From positions 1,240,001 to 1,304,000 of the forward strand of contig NZ_BNBR01000001.1 in assembly GCF_014656055.1 (NCBI RefSeq): 64,000 nt of DNA, in the 5' to 3' direction. Every line of letters starts with the position of its first letter. The first letter of the stretch is position 1. Source of the stretch: Streptomyces griseosporeus. Lineage in GTDB: Bacteria > Actinomycetota > Actinomycetes > Streptomycetales > Streptomycetaceae. The position numbers and the translations under genes are program-made. Below are positions 17,841-26,868 of this stretch, one piece after another. The notes under the pieces were generated by a model. It was not told where the DNA came from. It did not search any database and worked only from the letters and a program-made list of their open reading frames with translations.

Positions 17841-17874
17841 CGGTCGGCCGCAGGCAACGGGGGACGGCCGACCG
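17841..17874 (-). terminator. Hairpin downstream of the GH4 gene
   Basis: Ten-bp arms CGGTCGGCCG (17841-17850) and CGGCCGACCG (17865-17874) around a 14-nt loop, 33 bases past the GH4 stop on the minus strand. No T-run follows. Confidence 0.55.
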
Positions 17875-17907
17875 GCCCGGGGCGCTGAGCCCCACGGGGT
17901 CTTGCTC

Positions 17908-19245
17908 CTAGGTGAGATAGGCCAGGCCGGGGTGGACGGCGGTGTAGCCGTCGACCAGGCGGCGGGCCACCGTCACGGAGTCGACGAGCGGGTGCAGGGC
18001 GAACGCCTTCACGGCCGTCGCCCGGGACCCCGACTCGGCGGCGGCGAGCACCTCCCGCTCGACCGCCTTGACCGCGCAGACCAGCCCTGCGGCGTGCCCG
18101 GGCAGCGGCTCCGCGGCGAGCGGGTGCGCGCCGCTCGCGTCGACCAGGCACGGCACCTCGACCACCGCCTCGCCGTCCAGCGCGGACAGCGTGCCGCGGT
18201 TGCGGACGTTCAGGACGAGCGTGGCCCGCTCGTCGCGGGCGATGGCCCGCATCAGCGCCAGCGCCACCTTCTCGTAGCCGCCGGACAGGTCCTCCTCCTC
18301 GCGCTCGCCGGCGCCGGCGGTCTCCCGGTTCTCGGCCATGTAGGTGGCCTCGCGCTCGGCACGGGTCCGGTCCCAGGCGGCCAGCGCGGCGGTGCCCGGG
18401 TCGCTCGCCTCGGCGTAGAACCGGGCCTGCTGGTCGCGCAGGAAGGCGCCGCGGGTCTGCTCCACCTCCTGGTAGGCGCGGACGGTCTCGCGGTTGAAGT
18501 AGTAGTAGTGCAGGTACTCGTTGGGGATCGCGCCGAGCGAGCGCAGCCAGTCGGCGCCGAACAGCCTGCCCTCCTCGAAGGAGCCCAGCAGGGCCGGGTC
18601 GGCGAGCAGCCGCGGCAGCACGTCGCGTCCGGCGACGCGCAGGCCGCGCACCCAGCCGAGGTGGTTGAGACCGGCGTAGTCGACGAACGCCTCGCGCGGA
18701 TCGACGCCGAGCACCCGGGCGATACGGCGGCCGAGGCCGACCGGCGAGTCGCAGATGCCGATGACGCGGTCGCCGAGGTGGCGGGACATGGCCTCGGTGA
18801 CCAGTCCGGCCGGGTTGGTGAAGTTGATGACCCACGCGTCCGGGGCGAGCCGGGCCACCCGCCGGGCGATGCCGACGGCGACCGGGACCGTGCGCAGGCC
18901 GTAGGCGATGCCGCCCGCGCCGACCGTCTCCTGCCCGAGGACGCCCTCGGCGAGCGCCACCCGCTCGTCGTCGGCCCGGCCCTGGAGGCCGCCGACGCGG
19001 ATCGCGGAGAAGACGAAGTCGGCGCCGCGCAGCGCCTCGTCGAGGTCGGTCGTCGCGGTCACCGCGGGCGCGTCGGGGACGCCGGCGGCCTGCTCGCGCA
19101 GGACACGGGCGATCGCGGACAGCCGGCGGTCGTCGAGATCGTGCAGGACGACCTCGGTCACCCGTCCCTCGCCGCGGTCGCCGAGCAGCGCCCCGTACAC
19201 CAGCGGCACCCGGAAACCGCCGCCGCCCAGAATCGTCAGCCTCAC
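17908..19245 (-). CDS. GH4-family 6-phospho-beta-glucosidase
   Basis: 445 residues from GTG 19245 preceded by GGAAAGG. GH4 enzymes use NAD+ and Mn2+ in an oxidise-eliminate-hydrate-reduce cycle. Signatures are the Rossmann start LTILGGGGFRVPLVYGAL, INFTNPAGLVTEAM, the metal-site ICDSPVG and LNHLGWVRGL. The pattern fits 6-phospho-beta-glucosidases better than alpha-galactosidases of the same family, but the phospho-sugar specificity is not certain. It stands alone, with no PTS or sugar transporter genes beside it. Confidence 0.85.
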   Translation of the reverse strand: MRLTILGGGGFRVPLVYGALLGDRGEGRVTEVVLHDLDDRRLSAIARVLREQAAGVPDAPAVTATTDLDEALRGADFVFSAIRVGGLQGRADDERVALAEGVLGQETVGAGGIAYGLRTVPVAVGIARRVARLAPDAWVINFTNPAGLVTEAMSRHLGDRVIGICDSPVGLGRRIARVLGVDPREAFVDYAGLNHLGWVRGLRVAGRDVLPRLLADPALLGSFEEGRLFGADWLRSLGAIPNEYLHYYYFNRETVRAYQEVEQTRGAFLRDQQARFYAEASDPGTAALAAWDRTRAEREATYMAENRETAGAGEREEEDLSGGYEKVALALMRAIARDERATLVLNVRNRGTLSALDGEAVVEVPCLVDASGAHPLAAEPLPGHAAGLVCAVKAVEREVLAAAESGSRATAVKAFALHPLVDSVTVARRLVDGYTAVHPGLAYLT

Positions 19246-19346
19246 ACCCGCACCTTTCCCGCGACGACCCTCACCGCGCACCCTACGTCGCGGTGGGCGG
19301 GACGCCGGCGGCAGCACACGCCGGGGATCCGCTGCGGGGACGACGT

Positions 19347-20330
19347 TCAGGCGTAGCGGCTGAAGAGGGAGGCGATGTATTCCTCCAGCCGTCGCGTCAG
19401 GACACCGGCTGTCAGGTCGACGCGGCCCAGTTCGCGCCAGGGCACGGCGACCTTCTCCGCGTCCGGAGCGAAGCCCAGCGCGTCCAGCAGCCGCCAGTGG
19501 AGATGGTCGGCGGTGTCCTCGGCCAGGGTTCCTCCCGCGGCGACGTAGCGGTCGGCGAAGCGCATGCCCGCGGGGACCCCGTGCAGCAGGGCGAGGGCCG
19601 TCGAGCAGTGAGCCACGTCCAGGTCGGCCGGGCCCCAGGAGGTCTCCACCCAGTCGACGATCCCGCTGATCCGAGGGTCGTCGTCGGTGCCGGTGAAGAG
19701 GACGTTGCCGGGGTGGAAGTCGCGGTGCAGGAAGCACCCCTGCCAGGCCGGGGGCTCGCGGCGGATGACGTCGAGGGCCCGCTGCCAGAGTTCCGGCCGC
19801 TCGGTCGCCGCGGGCACGGTCACCCGCTCGGGCGAGGCCCAGGCCTGGTAGGTGCGAGGCCGCTGCTGCGCGGTCACCGGCAGCCGGTGGATACGCACCA
19901 GTTGCCGCGCCAGCAGGTCGGCGCGGGCATCGGCACCCGTGTCGCCCAGGCGCACGGTCCCCGGTAGAAGGGACATCAGCAGGGAGGGGTGGTCGCAGTA
20001 CCGTGCCGTCGCGTCCACGGCCACGAGCGAGGCCGCGGGCACGTCCGTGTCGGCGAGCAGGCGCAGGACGGCCGCCTCGCGAGTCAGCAGACCCTCCGCG
20101 TGCCGGCGGAAGAAAGGCTTGACGAAGGACCGCAGGACGAGTGGGCGCCGACCGCCGGGACCGCGCAGGTCCAGGCGGCGCATCTCCGACGTCCAGCCGC
20201 CGCGCAGCCGCACCGCCTTCTCGACGCGCTCCCCCTCGGACAGCCCCTTCTCCACCCAGGAGCGCGTGGCACCCCAGCCCTGACCACCGAGATCCGTGCC
20301 GATGTCCTCGGCCCCCTCGTCCGAACCCAC
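19347..20330 (-). CDS. Aminoglycoside phosphotransferase (APH)-family kinase
   Basis: 327 residues from GTG 20330. The kinase-like fold shows the catalytic loop CFLHRDFHPGNVLF (His-x-Asp...Asn) and the Mg-binding ISGIVDWVETSWGPADLDVAH segment (IVDWVETSWGPAD). The N-lobe is Arg-rich. APH-family proteins phosphorylate aminoglycosides, macrolides, choline, homoserine or other small hydroxyl compounds; nothing in the sequence or neighbours points to a resistance role. It stands alone between the GH4 and two-component genes. Confidence 0.8.
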   Translation of the reverse strand: MGSDEGAEDIGTDLGGQGWGATRSWVEKGLSEGERVEKAVRLRGGWTSEMRRLDLRGPGGRRPLVLRSFVKPFFRRHAEGLLTREAAVLRLLADTDVPAASLVAVDATARYCDHPSLLMSLLPGTVRLGDTGADARADLLARQLVRIHRLPVTAQQRPRTYQAWASPERVTVPAATERPELWQRALDVIRREPPAWQGCFLHRDFHPGNVLFTGTDDDPRISGIVDWVETSWGPADLDVAHCSTALALLHGVPAGMRFADRYVAAGGTLAEDTADHLHWRLLDALGFAPDAEKVAVPWRELGRVDLTAGVLTRRLEEYIASLFSRYA

Positions 20331-20550
20331 GCAGGCAGGTTATCCGCCTCCCGCCGCACGCATGCCGTGAACCCGCATCGCAACAGTGCCGGGAAACAGC
20401 CGGAGGCTGCGCGCCGGTGACGACCCGCCGATATCCCTCTCGCCGGTGAGGACCGGGCCGCGAGCGGCTGGTGATACTGGAGGCCCGCAGCCGCTTCGGC
20501 GTGCGCGCCCGCGCCCGCACCCGCCCCGGCAGCCGCCCGAGGAGCCGCCG

Positions 20551-21735
20551 ATGTCCCGCCGTCCCTGGATCTCCGGCGCGCGTGACCGTCTGCGCGCCGC
20601 CCCTCGGTACGCCGTCGACGCGGCGCTGGCCGCGCTGGTGCTGTTCGCCGTCTCGCTGCCGTGGATCTTCCCGGAGCACGGGGGCGACCGGCTGTCCTGG
20701 CAGGGCTGGCTGCTCGGCGCGGCGACCGCCGTACCGCTGGTGTGGCGGCGCCGGGCGCCGTTCGCGACCGCCTGGGCGGTGTCGGCGGCCACGCCGGCGA
20801 TGGCCGTCCTGCACGCGCCGCCGCCGCACGTGATGTACGGCGGGTTCGTCGCCCTGTACACCCTGGCCGTGCTGGGCCGGCCCTGGCAGCGGCGGCTGAT
20901 GCTGGCCGGCTGGCTGTGCGGGGTCGCCGTGACGATGACGCACAAGCAGGAGCCGCAGCCCTACGAGTACGCCTTCCAGCTGCTCAGCGTCGCCGCCGCG
21001 TACGGGTTCGGGATCCTCGCCCGGGTGCAGCGCGCCTACACGGCCGAGCTGGAGGACCGGGCGCGGCGGCTGGAGCGGGAGCGCGCCGCCGACGCCGAGC
21101 GGGCCCGGGCGCAGGAGCGGGCCCGGATCGCCCGGGACATGCACGACATCCTCGCCCACGCGGTCAGCCTGATGGTGGTGCAGGCGGAGGCCGGGCCGGT
21201 GGTGGTGCGCAGCGATCCGGCGCGCGCGGAGGCCGCGTTCGACGCGATCGCCGCGTCCGGGCGGGACGCCATGACACAGCTGCGGCGGATCCTCGGAGTG
21301 CTCAAGGAGCAGCCGGGCGCGGCGGTCTTCCCGCAGCCCGGACTGGCCGCGCTGCCCGAGCTGGTCCGGCGGGTCGGCGCGTCCGCCGGGCTGCGCACCG
21401 AGCTGCGCACCACCGGCACGCCCCGCCCGCTGCCCCCGGACACGGAGATCGCCGCGTTCCGCGTGGCGCAGGAGGCGCTGACCAACACCGTCAAGCACGC
21501 GTACGCTTCCCGCGCGGAGGTGGAACTCGGCTGGACGGAGGAGACGTTGACCCTGACGGTGACCGACGACGGGCGCGGGCCCGCGGGCACGCCCGGCGGG
21601 CACGGGCTGATCGGCGTCCGGGAGCGGGCCGCGGCGTGCGGCGGCACCGCGGAGGCCGGGCGCGCTCCGGGCGGCGGCTTCCGGGTCGTCGTACGGCTGC
21701 CGCTGTCCGCCGACCGGCAGGCGGCGGTGGGATGA
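20551..21735 (+). CDS. Two-component sensor histidine kinase (NarL/DesK-type)
   Basis: 394 residues, ATG 20551 with GAGGAG upstream. Four to five membrane helices occupy ~20-155, followed by a coiled linker rich in Glu/Arg/Ala. The HisKA_3 dimerisation motif RIARDMHDILAHAVSLMVVQ carries the phosphorylated His198. The HATPase domain (about 285-390) has EALTNTVKHA and DDGRG...GHGLIGVRERA. It lacks an extracytoplasmic sensing domain, so the signal is probably sensed within the membrane. The stop overlaps the response-regulator start (ATGA). Confidence 0.92.
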   Translation: MSRRPWISGARDRLRAAPRYAVDAALAALVLFAVSLPWIFPEHGGDRLSWQGWLLGAATAVPLVWRRRAPFATAWAVSAATPAMAVLHAPPPHVMYGGFVALYTLAVLGRPWQRRLMLAGWLCGVAVTMTHKQEPQPYEYAFQLLSVAAAYGFGILARVQRAYTAELEDRARRLERERAADAERARAQERARIARDMHDILAHAVSLMVVQAEAGPVVVRSDPARAEAAFDAIAASGRDAMTQLRRILGVLKEQPGAAVFPQPGLAALPELVRRVGASAGLRTELRTTGTPRPLPPDTEIAAFRVAQEALTNTVKHAYASRAEVELGWTEETLTLTVTDDGRGPAGTPGGHGLIGVRERAAACGGTAEAGRAPGGGFRVVVRLPLSADRQAAVG

Positions 21736-22397
21736 GCCTGCGGGTGGTCGTCGCCGACGACCAGGAGCTGGTCCGCAGCGGCTTCAGCATGATCCTCGAC
21801 GCGCAGCCGGACATCGAGGTGGTCGCGGAGGCCGGGGACGGGGCCGAGGCGGTCGCCGCGGTGGAGCGGCACGACCCGGACGTGCTGCTGCTGGACATCC
21901 GGATGCCGGTGATGGACGGCCTGGAGGCGGCCCGGCGCGTGTGCGCGGGGTCGGCCTGCAAGGTCGTCATGCTCACCACGTTCGACCTGGACGAGTACGT
22001 GTACGAGGCGCTGTACGCGGGCGCCAGCGGCTTCCTGCTCAAGGACGTCCGCCGGGACGACCTGGTGCACGCCGTGCGGGTGGTCGCGGCCGGGGACTCG
22101 CTGCTGGCGCCGGCCGTGACCCGCCGTCTGGTCGCCGACCTGGTGCGCCGCCGCCGGGCGCGGGCCGCCGAGGAGGTCACGCCGGGGCGGCTGGACGTGC
22201 TGACCGCCCGCGAGGTGGAGGTCCTGCGGATGCTGGCCCGCGGGCTGACCAACGCGGAGATCGCCACGACGCTGTTCGTCAGCGAGCACACCGTCAAGAC
22301 GCATGTCAGCAACGTGCTGAGCAAGCTGGGCCTGCGCGACCGGGTGCAGGCGGTGATCTGCGCGTACGAGACGGGCCTGGTCACCCCCGGCTCATGA
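21732..22397 (+). CDS. NarL/LuxR-family response regulator
   Basis: 221 residues. The receiver domain has the acid pocket ADD, phosphoacceptor Asp55 in LLLDIRMP, and LLKD lysine. The C-terminal LuxR-type HTH (about 155-218) reads LTAREVEVLRMLARGLTNAE and VSEHTVKTHVSNVLSKL. It is coupled to the kinase gene by ATGA and is its cognate regulator. Targets are not evident; the MMPL transporter gene 600 bases downstream is one candidate. Its last codons overlap the convergent VOC gene by six bases. Confidence 0.93.
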   Translation: MSLRVVVADDQELVRSGFSMILDAQPDIEVVAEAGDGAEAVAAVERHDPDVLLLDIRMPVMDGLEAARRVCAGSACKVVMLTTFDLDEYVYEALYAGASGFLLKDVRRDDLVHAVRVVAAGDSLLAPAVTRRLVADLVRRRRARAAEEVTPGRLDVLTAREVEVLRMLARGLTNAEIATTLFVSEHTVKTHVSNVLSKLGLRDRVQAVICAYETGLVTPGS

Positions 22398-22802
22398 GGG
22401 GTCGCCCAGCTCCTCGAACAGGGTGAGCTGAAGGGCTGCGGGTGCCTCCAGGCGGGAGTTGAGGGAGTTCCAGGGGGTGCGGGTCGGCTCTGCGAGCACC
22501 TCCGCGCCGGCGGCGGCCAGCCGCGCGGTGACCGCCGCGGAGTCGCCGACCTGGAAGGCGACCCGGACGTGCCCGGCGACGCGCCGGCCCACCTCGACGT
22601 CGTCGATGAACGCCGCGTGGTTCGGGTCGGTGATCTCCAGGGTGGCCCGGCCGGCCTCCAGGATGGTGACGTGGCCGCCCGGCGAGGAGAACGCGGCCCG
22701 CTCGGGCAGCCCGAGGACGTCCCGGTAGAAGTGCAGGGCCGCCTCGTAGTCGTCGGCGGTGACGACCAGTCGCAGTTCGCGGACAGCGGGTTCGCCGGAC
22801 AT
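22392..22802 (-). CDS. VOC-superfamily (glyoxalase-like) protein
   Basis: 136 residues with paired beta-alpha-beta-beta-beta motifs: ELRLVVTADDYEAALHFYRD begins the first and VAFQVGDSAAVTARLAAAGA the second. Candidate metal-side residues are Glu in LEITDP and Glu in LTLFEELG. VOC members include glyoxalases, dioxygenases and antibiotic-sequestering proteins, and the sequence does not decide among them. It is divergent from the MMPL transporter gene across 200 bases containing nothing I recognise. Confidence 0.78.
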   Translation of the reverse strand: MSGEPAVRELRLVVTADDYEAALHFYRDVLGLPERAAFSSPGGHVTILEAGRATLEITDPNHAAFIDDVEVGRRVAGHVRVAFQVGDSAAVTARLAAAGAEVLAEPTRTPWNSLNSRLEAPAALQLTLFEELGDPS

Positions 22803-23004
22803 GGGACTCCTTCTCGATCACGGGTACCGTCCGGGTCAACGACCGTACCCCCAGCGCGATTCCCTCCCCCGCGCGACCGATCCCGGCGCCCGGCTCCCCC
22901 GTACGAGCGAGGCCTGTGAACCGCTCGCTCCGGCGATCCGGGGGCCGGGGGTGCGGCGGGAGTCTGTGGGCGTAGCCGATGGACGAAAACTGCCGGGAGG
23001 GGCC

Positions 23005-25125
23005 GTGCTCGACACGCTCGCCCGGGTGGCGACGCGCCGCCCGCTGACCGTCATCCTGTTCTGGACGCTGTTCCTGCTGCTCGGCTTCGGCCTCGGCACG
23101 GGCGTCTTCGGCCGTCTGTCCGACGAGGTGCCGAACGTGCCGGGCACCGAGTCGCAGCGCGCCGCCGCGTACCTGCGGCACGCCGACCCGGACGGCGACA
23201 CCGTCGTCGGCGTCGTCGAGGGCGCCAGGGTCTCCGGCCCCGCCCTGCGCGGCCAGGTCGAGCGGGCGGTCGCCGAGGTGCGCGCGGTCGGGGGGATCGC
23301 CGCCGTTCCCGACCCGTACACGACGCGCGGGCTCGTCGCGGCCGACGGACGCGCGCTGTTGATCCCCGTCACCCTGAAGGGCGGTCTGGACGACGCCGCC
23401 GAGAAGCGGGCGGTGGACGCCGCCGCCGAACGCATCCGGCGGATCGACGCGCCCGAGGTCCATGTCAGCGGCGGCCCGCTGCTCGGCACACAGATCGGCG
23501 AGCGGGCGCAACAGGACGTGCGGAACGCGGAGTTGATCTCGCTGCCGGTCGTGCTGGCGCTGCTGCTCGTGGTGTTCGGCGGGCTGCGCGCGGCCGGGCT
23601 GCCGCTGCTGGTCGCGGTCAGCGGGATCGCCGGCGCGTTCCTCGCCCTGTTCGGCTTCAGCCAGGTCACGGGCATCTCGGTGTACGCGATCCAGGTCACC
23701 ACCATGCTGGGCCTCGGACTCGCCGTGGACTACGCCCTGTTGATGCTGGTCCGCTTCCGCGAGGAGCGCCGGCACACTCCGGACGTCACCGAGGCCGTGC
23801 ACCGCACGGTCGCCGCGGCCGGGCGGACGGTGCTGTTCTCCGGGCTGACGGTGGCGGTCAGCCTGACCGGGCTGCTGGTGTTCCCCAGCACGTTCCTGCG
23901 GAGCATGGGGCTGGCCGTGGCCGCGGTGGTGGTCGTCGACATGCTCGCCGCGCTCACCCTGCTGCCCGCGCTGCTCGTCAGGTTCGGCGGGCGGATCGCC
24001 CCGGCGAAGGAGCGGCCCGCGGGTGAGGAGGGCCGTCCGTTCGCCCGGCTGGCCCGCTTCGCGGCGCGCCGCCGCGTCGCCGTGCTCGCCGTGGTCGTGC
24101 CCGTGCTGCTGGTACTCGCCCTGCCGGTGACGGGGATGCGCATCGCCATCGGCGACGCCCGGCAGCTCCCGTCGCACACCGAGGCCCGGCAGCTGTACGA
24201 CACCGTGGACGCCCACTTCCCGCCCGGCACCGGCGTCTCCCCGGTCCTCGCGGTGCTGCGCCCCGGCACGGACCCGGCGACCGCCGGCCGCATCCGCGCC
24301 CTGTCCCCCGGCGCGCAGAGCCGCACCCTGCCCGACGGCACGGAGGTCGTCCGGCTGCGGCCGTCCGGCCGCGTCGACGGCGCCTCGGCGACCGCCCTGG
24401 TGGAGCGGGTGCGCGAGCTGCGCGGCACGCAGCCGGTGCAGGTCACCGGGACCGCGGCCCGGCTGGCCGACTTCCGGGCGATGCTCGCCGACCGCGCGCC
24501 GTGGGCGGCGCTGACCGTGCTGGCCGGGATCTTCGTGCTGCTGTTCGCGTTCACCGGCTCGGTGCTGGTCCCGTTGCGGACGATCGCGACCACGCTGCTC
24601 AGCCTGGGTGCCGCGCTCGGCGTGGTGGTGTGGGTGTTCCAGGACGGGCATCTGGCGGGGCTGCTGGGCGCCGAGGGCCTGGGCGCGCTGAGCCTGACCG
24701 CGCCGCCGCTGATCGTGGCCATCGCCTTCGGACTCGCCATGGACTACGAGCTGTTCATCCTCGCCCGGATGCGGGAGGCCCGGCAGCTCACCGGCGACGA
24801 CCGGGAGGCCGTGGCCGACGGACTGCGCCGCTCCGGCCGTGTGGTGACCTGCGCGGCGCTGCTCCTGGCCGTCGTGTTCGCCGCGTTCATGACCGGCGGG
24901 TTCTCGCCCATCCTGCAGATCGGCCTGGGCCTGACCCTGGCGGTGCTGATCGACGCGACCGTCGTCCGGATGCTGCTGGTGCCGGCGACGATGACGCTGC
25001 TGGGCCGGTACGCGTGGTGGGCGCCCGCGCCGCTGCGCCGCCTGCACGACCGGTTCGGGCTGCGGGAGGCACCGGGCCGTCCCGAGGGCGCCTCGGCACC
25101 GGCACATTCCGCATTCATGCGGTGA
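23005..25125 (+). CDS. MMPL-family (RND-type) membrane transporter
   Basis: 706 residues from GTG 23005 with GGGAGG five bases upstream. Two homologous halves each have a first membrane helix, a large extracytoplasmic loop and a five-helix bundle. The proton-relay GxxxDY motifs are GLGLAVDYALLML in the first half and AFGLAMDYELFIL in the second. Actinobacterial members export lipids, polyketides or signalling molecules. It is preceded by a two-component system and followed by a secreted glucanase, neither giving a clear cargo. Confidence 0.9.
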   Translation: MLDTLARVATRRPLTVILFWTLFLLLGFGLGTGVFGRLSDEVPNVPGTESQRAAAYLRHADPDGDTVVGVVEGARVSGPALRGQVERAVAEVRAVGGIAAVPDPYTTRGLVAADGRALLIPVTLKGGLDDAAEKRAVDAAAERIRRIDAPEVHVSGGPLLGTQIGERAQQDVRNAELISLPVVLALLLVVFGGLRAAGLPLLVAVSGIAGAFLALFGFSQVTGISVYAIQVTTMLGLGLAVDYALLMLVRFREERRHTPDVTEAVHRTVAAAGRTVLFSGLTVAVSLTGLLVFPSTFLRSMGLAVAAVVVVDMLAALTLLPALLVRFGGRIAPAKERPAGEEGRPFARLARFAARRRVAVLAVVVPVLLVLALPVTGMRIAIGDARQLPSHTEARQLYDTVDAHFPPGTGVSPVLAVLRPGTDPATAGRIRALSPGAQSRTLPDGTEVVRLRPSGRVDGASATALVERVRELRGTQPVQVTGTAARLADFRAMLADRAPWAALTVLAGIFVLLFAFTGSVLVPLRTIATTLLSLGAALGVVVWVFQDGHLAGLLGAEGLGALSLTAPPLIVAIAFGLAMDYELFILARMREARQLTGDDREAVADGLRRSGRVVTCAALLLAVVFAAFMTGGFSPILQIGLGLTLAVLIDATVVRMLLVPATMTLLGRYAWWAPAPLRRLHDRFGLREAPGRPEGASAPAHSAFMR

Positions 25126-25201
25126 ACTCGCCCCGCCCGCACAGACTTTCCGTGCTTCAACTCTTGACGACCGGAGGGAGCGGGAGCACATTGGGGCCAC
25201 T

Positions 25202-25217
25202 TTGAGAGCGCTCTCAA
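25202..25217. promoter_or_regulatory. CebR/LacI-type operator 1 upstream of GH16
   Basis: Perfect 16-bp palindrome TTGAGAGCGCTCTCAA with the GAGCGCTC core of the Streptomyces CebR box (TGGGAGCGCTCCCA). It is centred about 74 bases before the GH16 start. Confidence 0.75.
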
Positions 25218-25223
25218 GAACGG

Positions 25224-25241
25224 TTCGGGAGCGCTCCCGAA
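25224..25241. promoter_or_regulatory. CebR/LacI-type operator 2 upstream of GH16
   Basis: Perfect 18-bp palindrome TTCGGGAGCGCTCCCGAA, 23 bases centre-to-centre from operator 1, about two helical turns. The core GGGAGCGCTCCC matches the CebR consensus exactly. Confidence 0.78.
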
Positions 25242-25283
25242 GCGGCATCCGCACTTCCCCACAGCACCGAGAGGCACCCCCCT

Positions 25284-26684
25284 ATGCGTGACTCCTCCGG
25301 CACCCGCTCCAGACGGCGCCCGCTGCGGCGGGCGCTCGTCGCCGCGATCTCCGCGCTCGGCATCGCGGCGGCCGCGGCCACCCTGGCGTCCCCGTCCGCC
25401 AGCGCCTCCGCGCCACCGGCCCCGTCCGGCTGGACGCAGGTCTTCGTCGACGACTTCAACGGCCCCGCGGGCACCGGTGTCAACACGGCCAACTGGCTGT
25501 ACGACACCGGCACGTCCTACCCCGGCGGCGCGGCCAACTGGGGCACCGGCGAGGTGGAGACGATGACGTCGAGCACCTCGAACGTCTCGCTCGACGGCAA
25601 CGGCAACCTGCGCATCACCCCGCTGCGCGACTCCTCCGGACGCTGGACCTCGGGCCGTATCGAGACCGTCCGCACCGACTTCCAGCCCCCGGCCGGCGGC
25701 AAGCTGCGCGTCGAGGGCCGGATCCAGATGCCCAACGTCACCGGCACCGCCGCCGAGGGCTACTGGCCGGCCTTCTGGGCGCTCGGGTCGCCGTACCGGG
25801 GCAACTACCAGAACTGGCCCGGCGTCGGCGAGCTGGACATCATGGAGAACGTCCAGGGCCTGAACAAGGTCTGGGGGACGATGCACTGCGGCACCAACCC
25901 GGGCGGCCCGTGCAACGAGACCACCGGCATCGGCAACTCGACCGCCTGCCCGAACACCACCTGCCAGTCCGGCTTCCACACCTACGCCATGGAGTGGGAC
26001 CGCTCGGTGAGCCCCGAGGCGATCCGCTTCTCCGTGGACGGGGTCGTCTACCACACGGTGACGGCCGCTCAGATGGACGCCGCGACCTGGGCCAACGCCA
26101 CGAACCACGGCTACTTCCTCATCCTGAACGTGGCCATGGGCGGCGGCTTCCCGGACGCGTTCGGCGGCGGCCTGGACGGGGACACCCAGCCCGGCCACCC
26201 GATGGTCGTGGACTACGTGCAGGTGCTGTCGACCGGCGGTGGGAGCGGTACCACTCCCCCGCCGAGCGGCAACCGCGACGCCTACAGCGCCATCCAGGCC
26301 GAGTCCTACGACAGCCAGTCCGGCACGATCACCGAGACGACCTCGGACAGCGGCGGCGGCAAGAACATCGGCGCGATCGCCAACGGCGACTGGGCGCTGT
26401 ACAAGGGCGTCAACTTCGGCTCCACGGCGGCCCGGCAGTTCTACGCCCGGGTGGCGAGCGGTGCCGCGGCCGGGGTGAGCGGCCTGGTCGAGGTGCGCCT
26501 GGACAGCCGCAGCAACGCGCCGATCGGCAGCTTCGCCCTCGCCAACACCGGCGGCTGGCAGTCCTGGCGCACGGTCCCGGCGAACATCAGCGGCGTCACG
26601 GGCACCCATGACGTCTACCTGACCTTCAGCAGCGGCCAGCCCGCGGACTTCGTCAACGTCAACTGGTTCGACTTCGGTCACTGA
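25284..26684 (+). CDS. Secreted GH16 endo-beta-1,3-glucanase with CBM6-type module
   Basis: 466 residues. The signal peptide covers about 1-42 (twin basic N-terminus, ...ASPSASASA). The GH16 jelly-roll runs ~48-302 with catalytic GELDIMENV: nucleophile Glu183, Asp185, acid/base Glu188. A Gly/Ser/Pro linker leads to a CBM6-like beta-sandwich ~328-466 (AYSAIQAESYDSQSG...). It should cleave beta-1,3- or mixed-linkage glucan outside the cell. The two CebR-like palindromes upstream suggest repression relieved by cellobiose or laminaribiose. Confidence 0.92.
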   Translation: MRDSSGTRSRRRPLRRALVAAISALGIAAAAATLASPSASASAPPAPSGWTQVFVDDFNGPAGTGVNTANWLYDTGTSYPGGAANWGTGEVETMTSSTSNVSLDGNGNLRITPLRDSSGRWTSGRIETVRTDFQPPAGGKLRVEGRIQMPNVTGTAAEGYWPAFWALGSPYRGNYQNWPGVGELDIMENVQGLNKVWGTMHCGTNPGGPCNETTGIGNSTACPNTTCQSGFHTYAMEWDRSVSPEAIRFSVDGVVYHTVTAAQMDAATWANATNHGYFLILNVAMGGGFPDAFGGGLDGDTQPGHPMVVDYVQVLSTGGGSGTTPPPSGNRDAYSAIQAESYDSQSGTITETTSDSGGGKNIGAIANGDWALYKGVNFGSTAARQFYARVASGAAAGVSGLVEVRLDSRSNAPIGSFALANTGGWQSWRTVPANISGVTGTHDVYLTFSSGQPADFVNVNWFDFGH

Positions 26685-26704
26685 GCCACCGACCGACCGG
26701 CACG

Positions 26705-26739
26705 CCCCGAAGGCCTCCCCACCCCCCGGGCCTTCGGGG
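26705..26739 (+). terminator. Hairpin terminator after GH16
   Basis: Arms CCCCGAAGGCC (26705-26715) and GGCCTTCGGGG (26729-26739) around a C-rich loop, 20 bases after the GH16 stop; no T-run. Confidence 0.75.
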
Positions 26740-26868
26740 TCCGGCCGGGCTGACACGAGTTGCCAGTCGTCCGGTTGACGCGCGTAGTCTCCGGCCCCAT
26801 CCTGGCACCGGCCGCCCCGACGGCGGCCGGTCAGCTTCCGATGACAGGACGGACGGTCGGGAGGCCGG

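Noticed and set aside
19347..20330. Aminoglycoside resistance gene
   Set aside because: Only the general APH kinase fold is evident; no drug-cluster context or subfamily signature supports resistance.
19246..21603. N-terminal extension of the GH4 frame across the APH and kinase genes
   Set aside because: The Rossmann motif begins right after GTG 19245; the rest is an antisense or shadow frame.
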